NCBI RefSeq assembly: GCF_016424485.1
Contig: NZ_JAELUP010000117.1
Location: forward strand, 62,001 to 126,000
Length of the DNA stretch: 64,000 nt
Origin: Paenibacillus roseus
GTDB taxonomy: Bacteria; Bacillota; Bacilli; Paenibacillales; Paenibacillaceae
Reading direction: 5' to 3'
Part shown: positions 43,444 to 53,300 of the stretch, one piece after another
Position numbering within the stretch: the stretch's first letter is position 1
How the letters are laid out: each line of letters opens with the position of its first letter
Program-made: the position numbers and the translations under genes
Notes under the pieces: model-generated
What the model was told of the DNA's origin: nothing
Databases searched by the model: none
Seen by the model: the letters and a program-made list of their open reading frames with translations, nothing else

Positions 43444-45273
43444 TCAGCCGCCGAGCGCCGCTACTCTTCGTTGCAAATCGGCGATTTGAACCGACTGTGT
43501 GTACGATGCATTTCCTAAACCGGTCAACTCCTGTTGGAGCGAACGACCCGTCAATTCTTCGACCAACCGGGTCCAACTAGGTACGTTTATATTGTAGCCG
43601 CTTCCCGGAGTTAAGAACAAGTGACGAGATGGAAGTAAGCTTAGTGTGCCTCCAAAAACGTTCATAACCATGCCGTAATTTTGCACGTATTGTACGTAAG
43701 CGGTAGTCGCCCCTCCACTTGTGAAAAAAACCGCAGGAACACCGTCTCTATTCGGACTAATCGCCAATGAATTCCCCGAACTTGATTCCGCTTTCAGAAG
43801 GTTTCCACTAGAATTCAACTCAATCCGCGGATACGAAACCCCCGTCTGAATCAGCGATCCGGTCACTACGCTACCGAATACCGATACTCCAGAGATGTAC
43901 GTACCGTTGATCGTGCCCCCGTTGATCTCCGAAGCTATGATTCTTCCGGCCTCCACCGTACCTTTGAACGTACCGCCCGCAGCCTGTAGAGTACCGGCAA
44001 ATACGGCGTTTCCCGTGGAGTCATCGAGCCATATCGTACGGGTCCCGGCTTTGTTTAGCACGAGTAGCCCGTATTTGCCCGGCTCATATTGTCCGAGAAT
44101 CACGCGCTTTCGGTTAAAGTCGTCAGACACCGTTATTCCGAATCCGTCCGCCACCGTAACCGAGTCGTCATATTTTACGCCTTTGAGTACAGCGTTACGG
44201 CTCGTATACTCGATGGCTTTCCGGCTACCTACCGTTGCTTTAAATAGGTAGTCGGTCGCCGTAAGTTCGCGGAAATTCGCCAGCACGATCCGCGCCCGCT
44301 TCGGTTCGAACGGGTATCGCGTGTATTGGTGTACACGGGCGTCAAAGCGATAGCCCATCGGCTCGTCAATCACCGTAACCGTGTCGCCGACATCCCGAAT
44401 TCGCTCTTCGTAAAAGTCATCGTCAACCTTTTCGAGTTGCACGAACTCCACCTCGTAGGACACCTTCGGAAGCTCGACGGTTGCCAGGTACTTTTGCATT
44501 TCTGCCAGTAGTCTCGATTGATCGTCTATTTCCGGGAATTCCACTTTGCCTTCAAGTGGAGCGGCATGATCGTAATATTGGCTATCGATATACTTTACGG
44601 GATGTCCCGGCAGCCCCTCGATGGTCAATCCGTTTTTGCCGTAACCGTATAGCCGGGTGATACGTTCCATCGTATGTGAATTCCGCTTGATCCCGGCGCT
44701 ATTCTTCCGATACCGGATTTCGGACCCGTAGTTATTACCTTTACGAGTGGTCAGCGTAATTTCGTAATTGTTGAATGATAGTTCCGCTCCATACAAATCC
44801 CGTAAACTGTGCAGTAGGTCGATCCGCCGTGCCTCGCCCCATTCGAAAATATCCTGCTTATCGAACGTGCCCTCCACGGTAAAAGAAAACGGAGTGTCAG
44901 CGCCTAATAACGCCAACATCTCCGCTATGTCCTCCGCCGCGGCGAAATCGATATACCCGTCGTAAAAGTAATTTCCGAGGTTAAACGCTACGTGATGCGC
45001 CTCCACCGTCTTATACATCTGCTGCCCGCGGCGGAATTCGTCCACTTTACGGATGGTAAACCGCTGGCCCCGCTCGATCCGCTGTGGAAATCGGACTTCG
45101 TTGCCCTCTACTAGTCCGTCGTAACGGTCCGCATCGCCGAGGACTTTAGGATACGTAAATGTAACATAATACTCTCCGTTAAGCGTTTCGTTTACGGCGA
45201 CATCCTTCGCGGCTGCGAGTATAGATCGGCCGTCCGCCGTATGGAGTTCGAGCCTAGACCGCCATTTTGACAA
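43444..45273 (-). CDS. Tail-associated protein (prophage endopeptidase tail / Tal family)
   Basis: 609 residues. The first 370 or so resemble the Tal/gp27-like tail tip proteins of siphoviruses (ADGRSILAAAKDVAVNE, FTIRKVDEFRRGQQMYKTVEAHHVAFNL, GDTVTVIDEP). The middle has short beta-helix-like repeats (AGTLQAAGGTFKGTVEAGRI...) as in tail spikes. The C-terminus ends in a coiled stretch SYTQSVQIADLQRRVAAL. It closes the tail tip and helps in wall penetration or binding. Confidence 0.85.
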   Translation of the reverse strand: MSKWRSRLELHTADGRSILAAAKDVAVNETLNGEYYVTFTYPKVLGDADRYDGLVEGNEVRFPQRIERGQRFTIRKVDEFRRGQQMYKTVEAHHVAFNLGNYFYDGYIDFAAAEDIAEMLALLGADTPFSFTVEGTFDKQDIFEWGEARRIDLLHSLRDLYGAELSFNNYEITLTTRKGNNYGSEIRYRKNSAGIKRNSHTMERITRLYGYGKNGLTIEGLPGHPVKYIDSQYYDHAAPLEGKVEFPEIDDQSRLLAEMQKYLATVELPKVSYEVEFVQLEKVDDDFYEERIRDVGDTVTVIDEPMGYRFDARVHQYTRYPFEPKRARIVLANFRELTATDYLFKATVGSRKAIEYTSRNAVLKGVKYDDSVTVADGFGITVSDDFNRKRVILGQYEPGKYGLLVLNKAGTRTIWLDDSTGNAVFAGTLQAAGGTFKGTVEAGRIIASEINGGTINGTYISGVSVFGSVVTGSLIQTGVSYPRIELNSSGNLLKAESSSGNSLAISPNRDGVPAVFFTSGGATTAYVQYVQNYGMVMNVFGGTLSLLPSRHLFLTPGSGYNINVPSWTRLVEELTGRSLQQELTGLGNASYTQSVQIADLQRRVAALGG

Positions 45274-45290
45274 TGTACCGCCTCCCTACG

Positions 45291-45803
45291 TTAAATAAAC
45301 CGGTCTCGATAAGTGACCCGTACAGACCACGTTCGGCCGGTCTCCGTATCTGTATACGTTAAATCATTCGGACCCGGCCAGAAATTGAAAAAATCCCCCT
45401 CGTAATTAAGGAACGCTCCGTTTTTCGTAGCCCGCAATTTTGCCGAATCAATCACGATCTTATCTCCCGGAGCAAACGGCCCCGTTAATTCAATTCGCTC
45501 GACTCTGTTACGGTATGCGTCCGCCCATACCTGGACGTTTACCTCGACCAGGCCGCCGCCTTTTATTTCCCGGATAAAGGACGCCTTTACCTCCGTGTCA
45601 ACGGATACCGCCCCACCGCCTAAGATGTCACGAAGGAATTCCGCCCACGCTTGTGTCTCCACGGACGCCAATCCACCGCCGACGATATCCCGGAGAAACC
45701 CACCGGACACTTCCGTTTGGACTTCGACAACTCCGCCGCCGAAGATACTCGACGTCATATCCGGCGCACGGTCGAGCGGCAGCCGGTTAAATGGTCCGAA
45801 CAT
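45291..45803 (-). CDS. Tail-tip protein with four 21-residue repeats and a Dit-like C-terminus
   Basis: 170 residues. Residues about 20-105 are four tandem copies of a 20-21 residue unit, each starting with GGG and alternating small/charged beta residues then FLRDI or a variant (FGGGVVEVQTEV..., VGGGLASVETQA..., LGGGAVSVDTEV..., KGGGLVEVNVQV...). About 105-170 (FAPGDKIVIDSAKLRATKNG, WPGPNDLTY) resembles the final beta-sandwich part of distal tail proteins. Unknown exact role; likely structural in the tail tip. Confidence 0.7.
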   Translation of the reverse strand: MFGPFNRLPLDRAPDMTSSIFGGGVVEVQTEVSGGFLRDIVGGGLASVETQAWAEFLRDILGGGAVSVDTEVKASFIREIKGGGLVEVNVQVWADAYRNRVERIELTGPFAPGDKIVIDSAKLRATKNGAFLNYEGDFFNFWPGPNDLTYTDTETGRTWSVRVTYRDRFI

Positions 45804-45829
45804 ATTACGCCTCCCTCCCCAAAATAAAA

Positions 45830-45847
45830 AGGCCCCGTTAGGAGCCT
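45830..45847 (-). terminator. Phage terminator-like hairpin overlapping a gene end
   Basis: On the minus strand AGGCTCC/GGGGCCT with a 4-nt loop, then TTTTTATTTT. It overlaps the stop codon of the 105-residue gene upstream. Confidence 0.7.
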
Positions 45848-46155
45848 ATACTAATCGTATCTGACCTATATCCTGGAGCAGATACGGTTATCTCTTTTGT
45901 GCCGGACGGGACAGCGATGGATACAGCGCCCCTCTCCGTCTGGACCTTATGCTGCCCTCCGTCTACCGTGAACGTCACCTCTACGCCGTCAGTGTCCTGA
46001 GCAACGTCAAGGTAATCGTAGATTTGAGCGGTAGCGGTGTCGTCGTCTAACGCAAGTTTGAAATGATACTCCGCATCGTGGTATACAACGATAATCGTAC
46101 CGCCATCGGTTACCTTACGGGTATACACTTGGCTATTATCTACAATGTAATCCAT
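45838..46155 (-). CDS. Small tail-region protein, unknown
   Basis: 105 residues, predicted all-beta and acidic, possibly an Ig-like or fibre accessory fold (VEVTFTVDGGQHKVQTERGAVSIAVPSGTKEITV...). ATG 46155 overlaps the TGA of the large fibre gene, with GGAGGTG 7 bp before it. Coupled expression suggests it works with the fibre, perhaps as a tip or chaperone. Confidence 0.75.
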   Translation of the reverse strand: MDYIVDNSQVYTRKVTDGGTIIVVYHDAEYHFKLALDDDTATAQIYDYLDVAQDTDGVEVTFTVDGGQHKVQTERGAVSIAVPSGTKEITVSAPGYRSDTISIGS

Positions 46156-49100
46156 CACTTTACACCTCCAAAGACAGTCGCACGAACCTTAAGGGAGCTA
46201 GTGGTTATGCCCCTTACTTCAATTTTTAGTGATGACTTAAACTTCACGGGCGCGGCAGTTAAGCATACACCACTTTGCAGAGTGGTAGTTCCCCACAAAG
46301 GGGGGCCGGAGGCGTTGAATGTCTGAGAGAACGAGGAAAACCCAAAGCCGCCAATTGACATTGCCACGAAATATGGCACGCCATCAGCGACCACAGGGTT
46401 TGGCCCCGAACTTAACGATGCTTGACCGACGACCCTATTGGAGGCAGACGATGTGACATAAAGCTTCACAATACCGTCAACGGTAATGCGGAATTCGTGC
46501 TCTACCGAAGTATTTGATGTTAATAGCGCTCTTTCAATATTTCCTTCTCCGGTTATGTCTACAAGTGTTTGCCACGCTTGGCCTGATCCCGATAGAGTAA
46601 TCTCGGGAAAGGCCGAATAAGGCGTATAATCCACATCCCCCACGCTTTTCCACCCCGTTCCATCGTTGTACTCAAGCATTCCGTTATTCATTCGGAAGCT
46701 CACATTATTGAGCAGCCGTGTGTCAATCGCCTGTTTAGTCCGCTGTGGCGTCATAAACCGGTTAGTTGCCGTACCCGCCTCTGCCTCTGCCTGTGTAGCC
46801 GTTAAATTATTATCTACGCTGCCAAGGCCGACATCAGCCTTTACGAGAGACACATCACCGGTCTTCCCGGCAACTTTCGTCACTACGTTGACCTGTGCCC
46901 CTGCTTGAATATCGCGAAGTTTCTCGAATCCTGCTGGCGACAGGAATCCTGCGTCGTCCTTTGTTGCTAATGGATGCGTTGAGCCGCCTTTCCCTCTGTG
47001 CTCGTCAAGGTCAAGCCGTAGGTTATCGATGTGTGCCCCGTCTACCGTCTGCCGCCAATCTTGAATGTCATTACGCGTCGACTCACGCGCAAGCTGCTGC
47101 GTATTGGCTGACACAGCGGAGCCGAGATTGCCAGCGTAAAAAGCAGTAGCTGCGCTAATCGCGGCTGAGTAGGCATAGCGGTCAAGGACGATGTAGGTGA
47201 CAAAGTATTCGGCGGACAAATCGTAGTCAGCAATTGGTATGTGCGCTCGTGTAATGCCTTTTGCTGATGTCGCGTTGGTCAGGATTGTCCATTTGCGATC
47301 GATATCCGTACCTTTGTATATCGCCAAAATAGTTTCAGCCGGGCGTTTAAAGACGGATGCCGGAAGAGTCGTAAAGTTTAATCGGTATACCCCGGAAGCT
47401 GAGTCAAGCGCCGGATTAGCCTTTTCGCGAAGCATCGCCGCCTCTTTCATCTCAAGCGAATTAACGCCGGAATGGAGGCTAATTACGCCCTCGATACGAG
47501 CAGCCGACGTTACAGGATTGACCAGTTGGTATTGCAGCGTTGCATACGCTGTCCAGCCGGGGGCTTTATTCGCTGCTACGTAAGCCTCCGTATTGGTCGG
47601 CGGTGCGCTGCCGTCCAGGATCGATACCCAAGCGTTGTAGGCTGTACCGCTGTTTCCCGCTGCACGCCAACCATTTAGCAAAGCCTTGATAGCATTTTGA
47701 TTAGGCGTCAAAGTCCCTGACCAACCTGAATCAGCATTAGCCACCGAAAAAGCCAACGTCCCTTGGCCCCAATTATACGAACTAACTACATTTGGCCCAT
47801 CTGTCGAAGGAGCGCCTATCCTGATCATTAGCCCATCATATCTAACCATGACGGGTAAAGTGGATTTGCTCGCATCGGCAGGAATGGCTATCCTGGGTAC
47901 ATAGACTCCGCTGTATGAGTCAAGGGTATAAGTTCCTGACGAATCCGGCCTCCAAACGCCAACAAGCCGCGTAACCTGATGCCGCGCCAAATTTACCTGA
48001 TCGGATAGACCCCCGACACTCCGCAATACCTCGTCAATGATAATCCGCTGATCTTCACGCGGCACAAACGATGGTGGCAGTTTGCTTATTCCGCCGAGAA
48101 CAATCACAGGATTTTTGAATGACGCTGCCTCCGTCGCAGAACTCCTGCATCGGAAATAAATGCGTACAAGCGATCTATTGCCTACGTTAAAGGTTGTCGT
48201 AGATCGAGTATACGAAATAATAGAGGCTGGATTAGCTGCATCCTCATACACTGCAAACTGAGCGTCCGAATGATTCGTATCACATTGGATCGCGTACGTC
48301 TCATTCGGAATTACAGGCAGTAAAAAATAAACCAGGCCATTGATTGCAAGATCGAATTCATATCCGCTTCGATAATTAACTCCCGACATCCCATTTAAAA
48401 ACGGCGGTACAAGGTTACGCCCCGGATGCTCGATAAGCACTCCCCGAACGGATTGCATACCGTCGATGTAGGGATACCGGTTATCATCCCATTGGGCGCG
48501 CGGAATGTTGTATTCGGCCTCGCTTATTTCGAAGATAGCCATAGCGTCCAGCCAGCAGAACTGCCCGGTCTCCCCGCCATCTGTGTACGGGCCGATCCGA
48601 ATCAGGTTGGCCGGAACATCCTTTAACGTTTTAAACCGCCTTGAAACGGTAGTAAAGGATGTCGAGTTTACTCGAGAATTTGATTCGGTAACTAAGTAAT
48701 CTCCTGCCCCAGCGACTCCAATTGTTAAACCGCCAGCAAGGTTCCCGTTTTTGTATCGCGCCACGGCAATAAAACACTTATTGCCGTGCAGCACTGGTAA
48801 AGCGGTGGAATAAAAAAAAGATGTACTATCGCTGCTTAATGTCACCTTTGCGGCAGCAGAACCGATTTCGTAGTTGCCGACCGTATTGTCATATTGGACG
48901 GTACCGCCTGATAACGCCCAAGCAGAGTTATTCGCTTCGAAGCGCTGCGGCGGAATTATATTTTGCATCGTCCGCCCATATACCGTACCGTCGAGCGGGC
49001 TGGCTTGGTCGGTTTCGATTTTATTCACGCCGCGAACGAGTTGCGCCTGGAGCGTAGCGGATTCGGTCGCCTGCGCCCCGAGCGCTTCAACGTTTTCCTT

Positions 49101-49400
49101 CAACGTATTCAGATCGTAACTCGTCGCGAATCTCGCCACTTTTGTATTAATCGGCCAGCTTTTCGCCGTAGTCCCGCTGAACCCCCGCGTCACTCCCGTA
49201 AGACTGTTCCCGGACTTACCCGCGTAATAGATCGTTTCCGCGTTGCTGTCCGTACCAATTGTTACGATGCCTGGCGCGTCCGGAATAACGGAAGAATTAC
49301 TTGTCAGTAGCGTAATAGTTGTCACTGTATCGTTAATAGCCGCAGCCAGCTCCGTTATGGGCGAATTTGCAACGGCCTTGTACATCGGTTTAAGATTCAA
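46155..49400 (-). CDS. Large tail fibre / receptor-binding protein
   Basis: 1081 residues, beta-rich. Residues 12-95 form a small domain (ITLLTSNSSVIPDAPG..., GVTRGFSGTTAKSW) also seen in the capsid protein of this phage. Middle regions look like carbohydrate-binding beta-sandwiches. Near 810-910 is a tail-fibre signature (STHPLATKDDAGFLSPAGFEKL, then ATNRFMTPQRTKQAID). Probably binds the host surface. It lies between the Dit gene and the Tal gene, an unusual place, since fibres usually follow Tal. Confidence 0.82.
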   Translation of the reverse strand: MNLKPMYKAVANSPITELAAAINDTVTTITLLTSNSSVIPDAPGIVTIGTDSNAETIYYAGKSGNSLTGVTRGFSGTTAKSWPINTKVARFATSYDLNTLKENVEALGAQATESATLQAQLVRGVNKIETDQASPLDGTVYGRTMQNIIPPQRFEANNSAWALSGGTVQYDNTVGNYEIGSAAAKVTLSSDSTSFFYSTALPVLHGNKCFIAVARYKNGNLAGGLTIGVAGAGDYLVTESNSRVNSTSFTTVSRRFKTLKDVPANLIRIGPYTDGGETGQFCWLDAMAIFEISEAEYNIPRAQWDDNRYPYIDGMQSVRGVLIEHPGRNLVPPFLNGMSGVNYRSGYEFDLAINGLVYFLLPVIPNETYAIQCDTNHSDAQFAVYEDAANPASIISYTRSTTTFNVGNRSLVRIYFRCRSSATEAASFKNPVIVLGGISKLPPSFVPREDQRIIIDEVLRSVGGLSDQVNLARHQVTRLVGVWRPDSSGTYTLDSYSGVYVPRIAIPADASKSTLPVMVRYDGLMIRIGAPSTDGPNVVSSYNWGQGTLAFSVANADSGWSGTLTPNQNAIKALLNGWRAAGNSGTAYNAWVSILDGSAPPTNTEAYVAANKAPGWTAYATLQYQLVNPVTSAARIEGVISLHSGVNSLEMKEAAMLREKANPALDSASGVYRLNFTTLPASVFKRPAETILAIYKGTDIDRKWTILTNATSAKGITRAHIPIADYDLSAEYFVTYIVLDRYAYSAAISAATAFYAGNLGSAVSANTQQLARESTRNDIQDWRQTVDGAHIDNLRLDLDEHRGKGGSTHPLATKDDAGFLSPAGFEKLRDIQAGAQVNVVTKVAGKTGDVSLVKADVGLGSVDNNLTATQAEAEAGTATNRFMTPQRTKQAIDTRLLNNVSFRMNNGMLEYNDGTGWKSVGDVDYTPYSAFPEITLSGSGQAWQTLVDITGEGNIERALLTSNTSVEHEFRITVDGIVKLYVTSSASNRVVGQASLSSGPNPVVADGVPYFVAMSIGGFGFSSFSQTFNASGPPLWGTTTLQSGVCLTAAPVKFKSSLKIEVRGITTSSLKVRATVFGGVK

Positions 49401-49413
49401 ATTTTACGCCTCC

Positions 49414-49812
49414 TTACGGTTGAATAAATCGTACAAGCGCCTTGTTTTGTCCCATAGTAAATCGGTCATTGGCGACGATACTCCGTGAATTCTCGAGCGG
49501 CGCGAAGTATAAGAGATTTCCTCCGGTGGCCGCCGTCCGTATACCAAAATGGGTCAACGTCCCCCAATTTGCGGTTGCTACCGGGAATGGGACGTCACTC
49601 GTATTGCGTACTGTATAACTCCCGTCAATGACCGTAGGTGCCGACATGGTAACGGCCTGCCTTACATACGCGCCTCCGGTTACTTCGGTGCCCGTATCGG
49701 CTTTCGTAGGGTTTGACGTATATAAAGCGATGTATACCGTGGCGGGAGTCGTGAACGCCGTGTTACGTAGTGTTGCGTTTAATAACTGCTGTGCTAACCA
49801 ATCGCTAATCAT
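49414..49812 (-). CDS. Tail fibre-like structural protein
   Basis: 132 residues. The pattern MISDWLAQQLLNATLRNTAF..ATVYIALYTSNPTKADTGTEVTGGAYVRQAV resembles small structural proteins annotated as phage tail fibre proteins in Gram-positive phages. Starts 3 bp after the Dit gene stop. Role not proven. Confidence 0.75.
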   Translation of the reverse strand: MISDWLAQQLLNATLRNTAFTTPATVYIALYTSNPTKADTGTEVTGGAYVRQAVTMSAPTVIDGSYTVRNTSDVPFPVATANWGTLTHFGIRTAATGGNLLYFAPLENSRSIVANDRFTMGQNKALVRFIQP

Positions 49813-49815
49813 CGT

Positions 49816-50370
49816 TTATCCTCCTTCTAGTCGATATTCGTTCGTGAGAATAATCTTAGGAACCGTAGTGGTCCCGGTGTTAACAAAGATGATTTCTGGC
49901 GGCGTAGGCTCCGTGCCATCCGAAACTATCCGCTTGGTGCCCGGTGATTTGGTTATAACGTATTCTTCGATCCGTTCCGGTCCGTAAGCAAACGGGTCCG
50001 TACACTTAAAAGTCAGCGTAAATGTCCCGTATTGGCCGATCTGCTCCGGCCGAAGGAGTCCCGTTAATTTGGCAAAATAAAAACGGTCGGGCACGTCGTC
50101 AAAAACGAGTATCCCGGCCGCCTGCGTTGGCTTGAGCCATTGGTATATTTGGCTTTGTCTTACCTTAAACTGATCGTCATTTACGGTGAGGTCCATCGTT
50201 ACGTCAATGGCCCGCTTACCGTACTCGGTCCCGTAATCGATCACGCCAGGAAGCCCGTCGACTTCGTCCTCATACTCCCGTAATTCGGGAGAGTTCGGCG
50301 TATAGTTGAGCAGATTAACGCCCATTGTGCTGCTGTGCCGCCCCTTATACGTAAACCCGTAACCTCTCAA
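49816..50370 (-). CDS. Distal tail protein (Dit), N-terminal part
   Basis: 184 residues with the Sipho_tail/Dit beginning (MRGYGFTYKGRHSSTMGVNLLNY, LPGVIDYGTEYGKRAIDVTMDL, FDDVPDRFYFAKLTG, FTLTFKCTDPFAYG). Dit is the hub joining tail tube and tip. At 184 residues it is shorter than usual (around 250) and ends inside what should be the C-terminal galectin-like domain. A matching end is found in the 170-residue protein at 45291. Its start overlaps the tape-measure stop by 4 bp. Confidence 0.87.
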   Translation of the reverse strand: MRGYGFTYKGRHSSTMGVNLLNYTPNSPELREYEDEVDGLPGVIDYGTEYGKRAIDVTMDLTVNDDQFKVRQSQIYQWLKPTQAAGILVFDDVPDRFYFAKLTGLLRPEQIGQYGTFTLTFKCTDPFAYGPERIEEYVITKSPGTKRIVSDGTEPTPPEIIFVNTGTTTVPKIILTNEYRLEGG

Positions 50371-53300
50371 CCGCCATCCCCTCCCGTTAATTTCTTACGT
50401 AAAAGCTCCGCTACTTCATCGGCTCCGTTACGTCTGTATGCGGCTATATCTACGTTATCTTCGATAACCGGTTCGTTCATCTGCACGCCGACAAGTGTTT
50501 CGATGTGGACCATATTGCCTACCGGAGCCAACCCCGCATTACCGCCGACAAGTTGCGAAATCTGCTCCGGAGTCAGCGTGACCTCACCTTTACGGAGTAT
50601 CGCGGTCAACTCATCCGGCATCAGTCGCTGACCGGAAGAAAACGGCCGCTCACCTGCAATTCCACCCGTATGATAAAGCGGTGCGCCGTCCTTGTACCAA
50701 CGGCCCTCTCCGCTGTTATACGTTGCGCCAACTTGCGACCCGAGCCGCTTATTCTCGTCTTCCAAGCGTTTCCGCCCGGCTGCGTCGGCGCTTTTCCACG
50801 CTTCGCTATTTGCCCGCATTTGACGGATAATCGATTGTTGGTACGGGTCGGTTCCGGACCCGGCCCCCGCGTTTATTGCGGCCATTTCGGCCTTGAACCG
50901 TTCCATTTCCGCTTTTATTCGCTCATTGGTATCGACAAAAGATTTAAACCGCTCATCGTCCGTCAGCTTATAAATCGAAATGAAGTCCCCGTTAAAATTC
51001 TCGATGGACGACTTTAAGTCCGCATACCACGAGTCGATATCCGCTTTCTGTTTATCCAACGCGGCGAGTTTATCGTCCCGCTCCTGCTGCAACGCCCGCT
51101 TGTTGTCGTCGACGTCCATTTTGCGAAGCTGCTCTTGAAGCTCTTCGTAGCGTTTCCGGCCCTTCTCGGACGTAGCGTAGCGGTATTTATCCGCTTCATC
51201 CTCGATTTTCTTACGGTCTTTACCCCGCTCAAAATCGTCGATAATCCGAAGCATCTCGTCGTAATGGTTCTTGATTGCCTGCTTCCGTTCCTCCAGCGCG
51301 TCAAGTTCGGCTTTCCGCTGCTTGTCGATAGCATCTACGATGGACTTCGTAAGTTCTTTCGTAGACTTTTCAGCAGCTTGGGCGGCTTCTTTCGCGGCCT
51401 GTTCGTCCTGTTTACGGAGACTCATACGCGCGTTGAACATTTCCTTATCGGCCCGCTTGTAGAAGTCCGAATCCTTTTCGTAGCGATTACGGACCCGCGT
51501 CCACGCCGCGAGCTGCATGTTGGTGATTTCCCTTTCGGATGCGCCTTTTTCCGTCAGCCGCCGCGTTTCCATTTCGATCCATTCCGCGGAAGCATCGAAT
51601 TTATCACGGGCCTGTTTCTCCGCGACCCGCTTCGATTCCTCCGCTTGCTTCTTCTCATCGTCCGTCCGTTTCTTATCGGCTGCCGCCATCTGATCGGATA
51701 GTTGATTACGACGTTTCGTAGCGTCAATCCAAATGTCATCGAACTTTTCGTACTTTTTCGCAAGTTCGTCCAACTTCGCCAATTCCTGCTCCTCGGACAT
51801 ACGATTCTGCAAACGCATCTTTTCGATGTATTGTAACGAGGCTCGGTACGCTTCCTGCGCCAACCGTTCGGCCGGTTTATCCTTTTTATCTTTAGGTTTC
51901 TTGTCTTTTTTGTCCTTTTTGAGGTTAAGTGTTCCCGTGCCGGTACTTAAACCGCCGCCCGTATCACTCTCGCTCCACGTGCCGTTTCTGATCTTAGCTA
52001 ATTGCAGGTCCATATCGTTTATTGTTTTGGTATACGTACCTACCTCGGCTTCGAGCTTTTTACGGTCATCTTCGAGCATCTGCTTAACAGTGCCGCTAAG
52101 TCCGAAAGCACCGGAACCCGTAAATCCATACGGATTCGTGCCGCTACCGTCAAACGATTCCGCCTGCGAAACAGCTCGCAAAGCTTCGAGTTGCTTTTTC
52201 GCGTACTCTAGCTTCTTTTCCGTCTCCAGCCGCCAGGCATCGGAACGCGAAGTAGCGCTATCCAACGTGGCTTGCACGGAATCCTTCTCCGCTTGAATCA
52301 AGTTACGGACATTGCCCTCGTTCATGATCATGAGCCGCCCGTTTTCGTCCAACTTGGCGCTAAGTTCCGGGTATTGATCGGATAGTTGCTGGATTACGCG
52401 AGTCAATTCGGACTTCTCGTCCGCCGTAAGTGACGTCTGCTGCGACAGCTCCTGGTACCGGTCGAGAAGCTTCTCGGATTGCGTAATTTGCTCTTGTTTC
52501 GCGGCCGCCTCCGCCAATTCCTCACGTAGTAGCTCGTTCAGAGCCGGGATGGACGCCTCAATCTTCGCGTTCATCTCATCTAATCTGCGGGCTGCATCAT
52601 CGGGTGTCTTTACGCCGAACACTTCGAGTTTGTTATTAAGGTCCGCCAACTCTTGGCCTAGTTTACGGGATTTGTCCGCCAACTCCTGAAGCCCTTCGGA
52701 CATACCGTAACCGCCCCTAAGCGCAGACATGTTATTAAGTTCTGCAAGGATTTCGTTACGACGAGTCAGCGCTTTTTCCAATTCTTCGACGCGGCCTCGC
52801 AGGGTTTCTACATCCTCCGCCGTATTTTCCAGCGGAGACTTAGCAAGTTGTGCATTAAACTCCGCCTGAGCTTCCGCCGCCGCTGCCGCTGTGGTTTTAT
52901 ACGAGATAAACGCGGCTGCCGCAAGTCCTATAGCCGCAGGGATCGCGACGAAAAATCCTAACGCTGCCTGCGCCGATACTCCCGCTACCGCTAGTGCTTT
53001 AAACGCGATAACCGCTCCCGCGGCTGCTGTAGACAACGCCCCAAGTCCAACGGTAACGCCGAGAAGCGCAATGATAAACGTACGCGATCCATCGCTCATC
53101 TCGTTAAACCCGAGCAGCGCCCGCGTAACGGCCTCCGCCGCCTGCCGAAGTATCGGAATAAAATCGTTGCCGACCGTAATGCCTACGGCTTCGAGTGCGG
53201 ATTTCATCTGCACCACCGCGCCATTAAACGTATCCATCTGAGTTTCCGCAATTTGCTCGGCCGTACCGCCTGCGTTACGGAGTTGTTCGGCAAATTCGTT

